Assembly (NCBI GenBank): GCA_022606425.2
Contig: JAHDVF020000657.1
Coordinates: 496,001 to 560,000, forward strand
Direction of reading: 5' to 3'
From: Lepidostoma basale
Taxonomy: Eukaryota > Arthropoda > Insecta > Trichoptera > Lepidostomatidae
DNA length: 64,000 nt
Shown here piece by piece: positions 39,743 through 51,700 of this stretch. The position numbers and the translations under genes are program-made. The notes beneath the pieces are model-generated. The model worked only from the letters and a program-made list of their open reading frames with translations, ran no database searches and was not told the origin of the DNA. Within the stretch, counting starts at the first letter, position 1; every line of letters starts with the position of its first letter.

Positions 39743-42700
39743 CTGCAAGTCATAGGAGTGTCCAATAAGTGTATCGGAATCAGCATTGTCCTGCGGTCTT
39801 CGTGGCAGAGTGGCAACAGCCGCTACATCGAAGGTCTCGGGTTCAATTCCCGGCGATGGGAGTGTGAAAAAAATGTCTCAAGACAGTGCGACAATCACAC
39901 TGAACCCGGGACCTTCGGTATGCCAGTCAGAGCTCTTGCCACTATGCCACTAAAGTGAAAGAGACAAGCTGGTAAAAAAGCAATTAGATTGAAATCTTTA
40001 TTCTTATACGAGTATTAAACAAAAAAACTTAACTAACTAACTAACCATCACGCCGTATCACGGAAGGGGTAGGCAGAAAGAATGGACTGCCACACTTTTC
40101 TTTCCTGATATATTTCTCTCGCTTCCTCAACATTCATACATCGGTTCAGTACACACGTCAATTTCTCTGACTACCCACGTGGCCGACATTCAATATTTGA
40201 TTTATTTAACCGTGCCACGTTTTCCTCGGTCTTCCTCTATTTCTAGTTCCATTAACATCGATAACATATATTTTTGTTGCCATTCTTTATTCATTCATTG
40301 TTTCCATACGTCCAAACCATCATAATGATCCTTTCATTATTTTGTTCATAACACCATCATTCGCACCGCATTCACTTCTTATATAATATTTTCATTCGAC
40401 ACTCTATCATACACGGGGTATCTACACATTCGTCTAAGATATCTCATTTCTACTGCATTTATTCTACGTTCATCCTTCTTTTGCCAGTTCCATGCTTCGC
40501 TTCCATACATAAGGGTCGGTACAGTAACCCCATTGTGCACTGCCATTTTAGCTTTTTTGGATTGGTTTTTTCGCGATAACAACTTTAAGTGCGCTAATTT
40601 AAACAATATTGAATTATGATAACTATTATACATTAAAGGAGTCGTATTTCAGTTGAAGATTTTATAATCAAATAACTACCTGACAAAGCTATGGCGACCT
40701 TCTCTACCCCACCCAGGGGCGCGAGAGCATCTCTGGCCTTGCTCCCGAACAGCTTCTCCAGATAATTGGGCCCGTGGGAAGCTAGCAGGGACTGCAGGAA
40801 GGATGCCGTCTCTTCAACAGGCGGTCGTTTGGCTGGAACATAAATAGACATACAAAATCAAACGTTGAACAATGACGCAAAAATGAAGAGATGCGATTTT
40901 TAGATGTGGAATGCTATTGATGAAGTGAATAAAACAGTATACATGTGAATACTTAACAGTCCTTAATGTAGTTCCGATATATTATTAGATTCAAAGAACT
41001 GTTGATTCTGCACTGTATTTATTTCAGATGCAGAAGAGAAGAATACATCAAATGAGTCTACACACACAGGATGGCGATTTTATTTTATATATAATATAAT
41101 ACTTAGAATCATTAGTCACCTTGAGATATGTATAATTATTTTTGAATCCTCTACATTCATACATCTTGTCATGCACGCACGTCGATTTCTCCGACTCCTC
41201 AGGTGAAAGATGACTATGTAGGATTAACCACATGACACATATAAATAAAATAGTTTTTCATTATGGTGTTTACCAGAGTTTTTTAAATTTCCATTTTTGC
41301 ATTTGAAATCGTAGATTGTCATACAATGTATGTAACCTTAAAAACTTTCCTGGAAGCACTGAGGCGCTAAAACTAATAATAATTTTTAAAAGTGAATGCT
41401 CTATAAAATAAAAATAAAAATTTGGATATCGTTTGAAAAACATTAATAATTTCACAACAATTTTCACCAACGTGTTTCGTACTATACACGTCTTTTCTCA
41501 CTGTTAAAATGTTTACACCGAAGAAGGATGTGTGAAGTACGAAACATGTGTGTAAAAAATGCAAAAAAGTGTTGTTAAAACACATAGCTTTTAAAATACA
41601 AGAAAAAAGAAAAAAAAACAACGTTTAGTTATCTTTCCTGACTGTTGATTGTGGGAAACGTATCCAATTAATATCATACAGGGTACTCGTAAACCCTTAA
41701 ATTCATCCCCTTCCATACAGACAATACTAATGTTAATTTAACTGAGCACAATGCATAGCCTTTGTTCATGTTTCGTATCAACGTACATTGTAATCTGTTC
41801 CCAATCCACTGGATTCAGTTCAAAGCTCTGGAACTGTCAGCGTGTATTGTCTGCGTTGAATGTCCATCGCAAGATAGAAACGGCTGAATAGCTCTTTGAT
41901 AAATAGTTCACTTGCAAAGCTAATGGAACAGCTGACAGTCGACATGTTTAAAAAGCAAATGGAATTGTGTGGCTAGTATTCAAATAGCCGTTAAGCAACA
42001 CATATTATATAAACGCAAAATTATATAGAAAATCATTTCTACCGGTAAGATGTGATATATAAACGTAAAACAAAAAAATATTTTAAAATACTGAAACATT
42101 TAGAAAACAGCATTTTACAACTCCATGGAAATTTAACGACCATATTAATTACTAGTTATCAATAATTAAGAGAACCGTTCCATCAATTGTAACACCAGAG
42201 AAAACAGCCTTCATGGAACTGAAAAGGATCCAAAAACGATTTTGGTGATATTAATACTTTGGGATTCGGACACCTTCGAATCAATTTAAATTACAGATGT
42301 CAATCGTTCGTAGATCGTCATGATATTACTGCATGCATTCTTAAAATAATTGAAATCATAAATGAATTTCATTGTTAAACATCATGTTTTTGCAACATCA
42401 ACTTTATACGTTAAATTAATATACATATTCCGTATGCAATATAGCAACAATGAAGCATTATCGGGTTTGCTAGTTTAAAATAATTATAACAAAAATGCGA
42501 AATTAAATAAAGCTAAACGATTTAATAATCTTATTTTTAGTTTAATGCGTAGGTTCTCAAAGTGGGCGATAACGCCCCCTTGTGGGCGTTTGCGACTTTC
42601 AGGGGGGCAGTAGAAGATCCAGAAAAAATAGAGAGCGTGGGTAGATAAAAAAATATAGTCTAAAAAGGCAAAAAAACACGCTAATCACGTAGGTAGTAAT

Positions 42701-45700
42701 AAAGCAAATTAATCTTAAATATTGGTTTATTTCATTATTGCATGTATTGTAATCATTTTCCATTTTTTGGAATAACTATTATGGGAGGGGGGCGTTGAAC
42801 GTTTATTTTTCTTGTAAAGAGGCGGTGGTCCTTTAATTACATTAAAGGTTTCCAATCTTAATAAGAACAAAATTGTTAGTTTTTTATATGGTTAGCGATT
42901 ACGCCGATCTCCGGAGGGGTACGCATAGAGGACGGACCGCTATACTGCTCTGTCCTGACATACCTCTCTAGATTCTTTAACATTCATACATCGAAACGTG
43001 CACGCTCGTGGAAATAAATAAATATGCAATGTGTATTGGCATGTACAGAACTGCAGGCGTTGTCTTGCTTGGTTCGTGGTGCATTATATAGCCTAAACAC
43101 AAGAATCTTATATTACTCGTACATATCTATTTGAGCCGCATATGCAAATATACTTATTAGTAGAGACAATAATAAAGTATATTTTAATGAATTCCGCGAA
43201 AAGTATGAAAGGTGTAGAAAGAACTAGAAGGCATAAACGCTGGTGCGAAAAAACGCTGTTTTAATCGTTGACAACAAGGATAATCTACAAGTCAAGAATG
43301 TACGAAGTATGCAACCAATGTGACCTTGTGATGAACGTGTCAAAGTTTTAATATTTTTCTGACTTCGAATGTGGCTGCCTTTCATTAATTATTATCAGGG
43401 GTATATGTATGTTTCATTATATTATTCCCTTTATCAAATAAGTTTGCAAGAACATTAATCTTGTATTAAAACCTCCATTCACCCCGACTTTACTGCGGCA
43501 TATCTCTCAATTTGCTCACGTTTGCAATGCGGTGAAGTACTCAATTGGATATTTGGCATTTAAGCGGTGTTACAAATTTAGAGAGATAGAACCGCCGGAG
43601 TTTTACGGGCATGTAGCCTTTAACCTCAATATTTAAACGAATTTCACCCCCTTATCCCCATACACTTGATAGACTGCCACACATACTGTTTCCGATGTTT
43701 CGGGGTTTATGTGTGTTTGCAAACATTTGGGGTTTGCCAAAATAATAAATCAAAATATTTTATTTTCAATCAGAGAAATACGCGTTATTAAATCTAATTA
43801 ACTCGTTAACCATCGCGCCGTTTCCCTACAGGTGTTAGCAGAGAGAATGAACACTTTATTATAATTTATTATTATATTTGTGAATGTATACTTATACCTG
43901 TATACGAAATCCTGGATTTTCACCAAAGGGTGGTTGATTCAAATTTAATTGTATCTCAATAGAGACGAAGCTTCGTCTCTATTGAGATACAATTAAATTT
44001 GAATTACATTCACAAATATTTGTAATTATTCTGGTCAATTCTTTGGCATATAGAATGGACTAATACTCCTGGCGGCTTCTAACAATACGTTAGGCGACAG
44101 CCTTCGCATTGTGTTAATAAGGTAGTTTGCTAAATGCCGAAAATCATTCTCCATAGATGGCGTTAGTGGGTTGGTTTTATAGGTTAATCTTGAAAAATTC
44201 ACAAGTGCAATCAAATCTACATAGATGGCTGATTGAAACTGACACGTGAAGATAGATATGGATTTGAAGTATATATACATCTTCCAAAATTTGTCATGCA
44301 TGATCATAATAACAAAGGTGGAATGGGGAATGTTGTAATTACATAAGGCGGGCGCTTAACCCAACCAATGACAGGTCATAAGTCCTGTAAACACCTTGAT
44401 CATCCATGTTTAGTTTCCAGTTTGCGTCTTCGTCTCTATTGAGATACAATTAAATTTATTATTATACTTAGGAAATTGAATAATGCTTAAAATACAATCT
44501 TCATAGATGGCGTTAGTGTGTAGATTGGATAAACTACCATGCAAAGGGTGGTGTTGAAGATTGACATATATACAACTTCCAAATTTGTCAGACATGGTGG
44601 TCATAAGAAAAAGGTGGAATGGGGAATGTTCGACGTTCAGCATAAACCTGAATGGTGAAAATCTGGAGCAAGTAGATGAGTTTGTATATTTAGATAGCAT
44701 ATTTTCAAAGGATGGGCGAGTGAAGAGGGATATTAAAAAAAGTGTTGGGGCAGGCAACAAAGTGAATGGTCCAATTAAAGTTCTCATCGCTAACAAAATT
44801 AATTACACTTTGATAAGAAGCCATTACTTGGTGGTTGGACATATTTAACACATAATTAAATACTTTTTTGTACTTGGTACACACCACTTTTTTTGAGGAT
44901 GATGATGATACCGGTTTCGCTCTATGCGAGCTTCTTCAGACTTTTACACATACATACCGATAGGGCCTCTTCCTCACAAATAAAGTGGTTGTATTCCAAG
45001 TACAAAAAGTGTTTAATTAAGTGTTAAAATAAATTACATTAAATTCATAAATTGAAGACACGCCTAAATTATTTTTTAATCGAATTTTGGAAAAATACCA
45101 ATTTGATGTGAAAATGAAAATGCCTTTGTCTTTGTACATGTGATTTTATAAATGGATATTTTACCATTTGAAAACAAATTCAACACCAGATCAAAGATAG
45201 TGTACAATCACACTGCCATCGCCGGCAATCGAATCAGGGACTTTCGGTGTGACAGTCATAGCACTTGCCACTCGGCCACGTATGTCATGAAAGGATATCA
45301 ATTTGGATATATAAATATTGATTAATGATTTAAAAAAATATATATAATCAGATTGTAAATTATACGAGTAAAAAAGTAAAATATCTATTATAGAATAATG
45401 AGTTTTATTCCACTTGCCATTCTATTGTAGTTCCGAATTTCTTCGATAGATGACACCGAGCGGCTAAAACCGGTAGGAACTACGTATAAGAACAAGTGCA
45501 ATAAACTATATATGAAAAATAATTTTCATTATTATTATTATTAATGGTTTGATATTAATTATATTATGTTTGTTATTGTTTTCTATTTTTTATTTATTTT
45601 ATATTTGATATATTTTTGTTATGTATATATATTTTTTTATTTATTTAAAAAAAAAAATTATTTGGATTTTTTTTAATGTTAAATTTTTACTTTATTTTTA

Positions 45701-48700
45701 ATTAGTTTTGTGTTCAAAGTTAAAAAAACGGTTTAATAAAAAAAGTATGTTTTTATAAAATCGAAATGATGAACTCTACAAAAAAATTAACTAACTTTTA
45801 TATAAGTGTATTAACTTTTATATAAGTGTAAATGTAGATAAATATATTTTCTTCGCGAGTTAAAATAAAACACAATACAAAGAAATAAGTTATAAGCTTT
45901 GTCACAAGTGATGAAATTAAATTAAAAACCGCCATTTTGTGTACCGTAACACTTAATAAGATTTGTTTACATATCTTAAAGCTCCCAGGACACTTCAAGA
46001 TATAGACATTATAAAGAAAACAATAAAAAAGAATGAAGAAAATAAATGTAAACGATGTAATTAAGGGAAGACCGAAGAAAACGCGGAACGATGAAACCAA
46101 TAATTAAATGTCTGCCACGTGAGGAGTCGGAGAAATTTATGTGCGTGCATGCCACGATTTATGAATGTTGAGGAATCGGGAGAAGAAAGTCAGGAAATAA
46201 CAGTATGGCGGTCCATTATTTCTGCCTACCCCTTTGGAGACGGCGTATAGGTTAGACGTAACGGAATATGCATATAAAAGAAGCAAATACACATTTATAC
46301 TTGTTTAATTTATATACGAGTACATATTTCATATGCATATGCTCGAATATAGCAATAGCGTCAATTAAATGTCAAGTGTCAATTAAATGTTAAATGTCGG
46401 CCAAGCCGACTGACATATATGATTCCTTTCTGGAGGACAGGAAACCAAAAGGACATCTCCAGACTCCAAAGACAGCAAAATAAAATAATAAAATTAGTTT
46501 ATAACATTAACTATCTTACCCCAACCATACAAGTGTGGGACTGGGAGGATTAATCCCATCCCCCCTACCTAACCTATGGCGCTAGTATGCTGGCAGCAGC
46601 ATAGCGCCCCCTGGAGATGGTATGGACATATCAGACCTGACTAAATTTGAGACCTTGAAAATTGTACACAGAGTGACCATGGAAGAGACAACAGACAGCA
46701 ACTACAAATTAACTAAAAATTCAGACGTACACAGACACTGGACCAGGAATGCACGAACTAAGACAGGACAATCAAGGAAACTTTACAATGAACTACCAAA
46801 AGACACAAGGAGTCTCACTACAAATCAATTTAAAATATACCTGAAACATTATATAATTACAAAAAAGATCTAAAATTGTATTCATTAAACCAATTGGGTT
46901 TAAAAAAAATTAAAAAAAAAAAAGTGAGGATTTGGTGAAATTGACGTGCGTGCATGACATGATGTAATGTTGAGGATTCAAAATAAGTGTGTCAGTCCAT
47001 TCTTCCTACCCAACTCGGGATGACGTCGTGACGGTTAATTAGTTAATTAGTTTTGTTGAATTATTTTAATATTTTCTATACATAACATTGTATTTTGCGA
47101 TGCTATTAAACTGAAAAATGTTTAAACTTTTTCGTATTATATTTTCTAACGAAGGTAAACAATATTTCAAGTGACCTTTAAAGTATGCTTTTCCGAGAAA
47201 TCTTAGAATTGATTTTGAACTTCCAACACAGCGAAATTAATTAAAACATTTTCAAATAAGTACAACTTTACCATTTTGTTTTCGGAAAAGGGCGCAACTT
47301 AATTAAACAATTAAAAACCTCTTTAAGAAAATTATTTTTTCACAGGAAAAAGGGGGTGTCTGATTCTATGGCGGTGCGTAAAATGAAAGTCATAAAATCG
47401 TTTATTTGAAATACTTTTGTTTTCTTAATTCGAAACCGGTTAGCAATTTAAATATCGAAAAATGTGATCTAAATAATGTATTTTCATTTAAAAAAATCAC
47501 AAATATAAACAATTTTTTTCAAAATTGTAATCAAAAGATATTAAACGAAATAGTGTTAAATTGTTGGTAATTATTTAATAAATCCGTTTGAAAACGTCTG
47601 TTTTCCAGAAGTTTTATTATATTTTTGTGATTGACGTGTTTCGCCTGGCTGAGGCATTATAAATGTAGTAAATAATCCTAACACTTTTTTCGATACATTT
47701 GAAAAGATACAGACTTGTCCGGTCGACAGACAAGATACAGATTAAAAGAGGAATCCGACAGGGAGACACAATATCCCCAAACATTTCGCATTAGCCCTCG
47801 AATAAATTTTAAAAATCTGAACTGGGAATCTAAAGGAATCCGTGTTGATGGAAAATATTTAAACCATCTACGTTTTGGCGATGACATCGTACTCGTGAGC
47901 AACACTCTGGATGAACTAATCGAAATGCTTAAAGAACTTTACGATGTATTCAAATCTGTAGGTTTGAATATGAACCTGGCAAAGACCAAGGTGATAATAG
48001 CTTAGCCAGGCGAAACATGCCATTCCCAATCAAATATAATAAAAATTCTAGTATTTAATTATTAAATAAATAAGTGATTATTTATTTCTCTTTTAATTTT
48101 CTATATATACTTTGTATATACAACACTTATATTAAAAAAATAAAATTACATAGACATGTTTCGGACAAACAGTCCTTCTTCAGTAAAGATACATTTTTAA
48201 AAATTATTATATATAAAATTGTTCACATGATCTGACAGATGTTATAAAGATTTATTTTGGAACGTTTATGCTTTTTTTGTAACAAATATTATGATTCAAT
48301 TTAAAATTTAAAATAATAATTTAAATTTCTTATCGGGGTTCAGGTTCACTTACAACAAAGGATGTTATTCAAACGTTACATTTATTTGATTATTTATAAT
48401 ATTTTCTTTATTTTTGATTGGTATTTTAATTTCTAAAATTTTGATTACTCCTAGTAATTATTGTACATTTTCATTAAAAGAACTGGTTATTTATATTATA
48501 TTTGATAATGCTACACCGCAGATTAAGTGTTTCGTACGAAAGTACATCTTTAGTTACATTTTGTGTTTCAATTTCGGATGTATTATATATGATATTTTAA
48601 AGAAATATTATCTCAATAATGTATCAAATTATGTTTGTTCGGTTTTCATGTGACTGTATGAGTTCTATCAATAATAAAATAGGCTTAAAGTAAATACACA

Positions 48701-51700
48701 GCACGCTGGTAACTATGAAATATGATTTCAAGTACATAAGGTAGACGACGCGTTCAATTAGTCCCTAATCACCTGCCTTGTTCTCTTGTTAGACTAAACC
48801 CACTAAGGAGCGTGTTCACTGTTTATCATACTCGTAATAGTAAAATATATATAATATACGAGCTTTGTGGAAAGTCTCCGACTTTGTAGAACAACGGCCC
48901 CAGGTAGCTGGTGAGACGTCATTCATTTAGCACGCAAATTAAGCATATGAATATATGCTTTAAATTTAATTAATAAACCGTACTTAATTATTTTTATACA
49001 TAGCTTAAGAAATTATGACACAAAAAGAACAGTACAGAAACTCCGAGTGGGGAATGGAGAAGAGGATGCTTAACATCAGTCTGCATACAGGCAACGAAAA
49101 TAGATAAGAAAAAGGACCAACATTTGTCAACTCAAAAGACATAACAATTGCTGATGTAACATGCAAAATAGCTTCGTTAAAGAAGAATTGAACCACAGAA
49201 ACCCGGGCAGACCACAAGCAAGATGGTGTGTTGATATCGAACGAGTGGCACGAAGTCAAAGGCATAGAGATTTGAAAGTAAGGGAAGCCCTGGAAGGAAA
49301 GGGTATAACTGGATGACTAATGATGATGATAGCTAATATTTAAATTGAATAACGCGTTTTTATACACATTTTAAAGTATTCTAAATATTAATTCAATAAA
49401 ACATAATTTTTAATCAATTTTTCCACGTTTGTCTTTATTAGGACAGCGAGAGGTGACCTACACCTAGGAGTAATTGGCCACGATAGGCAGAAGAAGAAGA
49501 AGATTAGTAGCAAGAGAAGATTAGACTTGATAAAGCGCTAGATTAGAATGTAGACATAGATTTAAAATAATATATCCACATATCATCAAAAATTATATTC
49601 TTCTCAATAACATTTATGAAAATTTTTAAACAGGCCCCCGAAAACTATGTATGTGTTTTATTTTATGTATAAAATAAAGTAATTTATACGAATGAAAACG
49701 TCTGTTTTCTAGAAATTTTATTATATTTTATGCAAATTGCATGGTTCGCCTGTCTAAGGCACTTTCAAATGATATCAACTTTTGACAATCGCTTAGACAG
49801 GCGAAACATGTCAATCACATGAAATATAACAAAAACTTCTAAAACACAGACGTTTTCCTCAATTATTGAAAATGTAGTTTTACACCATTGTTGAAGAAAC
49901 AACACAAATATTAAATAATAAGATAAAGAATTTTCTGTTTGTTTTTTGTTTCAACAAGTTGAATCTTTTGTTATTATATTCTGTTTGAAATCATTTTGGT
50001 TGGTTTATATGTTCTCCTAATGATAAATGAATGAGGAAAATAACTTCAAATGTTGTTAAATAGTGTTATAGAAAAACGAAAATGTGAAATACCAGAGTGT
50101 TAACGCTTAAGTTTATCAAAAATTTATGAACTCTTTTTCAAATAAACTCACAATGCAAAGGTTGTAATAATAAAACACTCTTCCTTAGATAGCTGTTTCA
50201 TCCGCCTTATACCTATCCGACCCTTATCACAACACCGGCAGAGAATATGAAGAAGAATATTACGAGACCCGCGAAAACTTATGATGTTTGTTCTTGATTA
50301 AATTTCTTGACTCTGCCATACCTAGAGTTGAGATACAGTAGTTATATTTAATTAAATTTACAGAGATAAATTCATCAACTTCGTAAACATAGAATACATG
50401 ATACAGGCAACAATATATGTATTTCAGTGACTACCAGAAAACAAACGAACTTTATATTGTTTCCTGTAGAAGTTTCAACAAAATAACCGAAACATCTTGA
50501 TATTTCCAGATGATAAATGGACAAAAGGATTCCCGACATGGAGACCATGGAAGGCAAAGAGAAGTATAGAGCGACCACAACTACATGGCAGGATGACCAA
50601 AACCGACGCTTGGCTTAACCAGTCTGCACATGACAGAGAAGCATGGAAGCAGATGGAGGAGGAATACAAATACACCAACGTTTATTCTCTAAAAGCATGA
50701 TGTTTAACAAAGAAATATATTAAAGATTAAAATTGTTGATTTTAATGCAATTGCAGTCAAGTCATGACGATCTTCTGACGATGATAGCTGTCATTTAGAC
50801 CATTTCTAGTGATTCTTTCGGTAACTTAATTAAATACTCACATCAAACAAAATTTGTTCACACAAATATATACTGTAATGCCTCTAGAGATAAAAAGAAA
50901 TATTGTTTCTTCTATGTTCGCCATACTTTGTGTTGAAGATGTTTCATTTGTTTTTTTCTTTTTTATATACTTTGTATATACGAGTACAACACTAACTTTA
51001 AAAATAGAATTACGTATCAGACATGTTTCGGACAACCGGTCCTTCTTCAGTGATACATATTTAAAATATTATAAAATTGTTTACAAATAAGATCAGTTTT
51101 GTGACAGATGTTATAACATCTGTCAAAACTGATCATATTTGTAAACAACTTTATAATATTTTTAATCTTTATATCTTTATAATATAATATGTATCACTGA
51201 ATAAGGACCGGTTGCCGAAACATGTCTGATTTGTATTTTTTTTTAAAGTTAGTGTTGTATATACAAAATATATAAAAGAAAACAAACAAATGAAATATTA
51301 TTTGACTGTAACACTAAGAATTAATTTAAATGCTTTTTACAAGTGCGGTATAACTCGGTTCGTATAAAATTAATTTTAAAACATTTTCTTAAGTAATATT
51401 GATAGACAGTGAATTTGTCGAGTTTATTGATCCTATAACCACGAAAATTGTCTTTTATTTATATAGATTAAGCAATATTTTATAATCATCCTGTGAAGTT
51501 ATTCACGTAAGTAAACTTTCAAATTTCAGGCGAACAATTCTACGGTAGAATTTATACATCTATGTATGCTTTTAAATTTTCCATTTGAATAATTTATATT
51601 GTATCGCTACACACTTGTCAACGTCTCACGCTAATGGGCCCATTTATATTTCTGAGCTCATCAGGAGGAAAAATTGCCTAATTATTTAATATGCTTTAGT

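Noticed and set aside
45798..46100. 100-codon hydrophobic minus-strand ORF
   Set aside because: Biased composition from AT-rich DNA; part of it runs through an L1 fragment in antisense.
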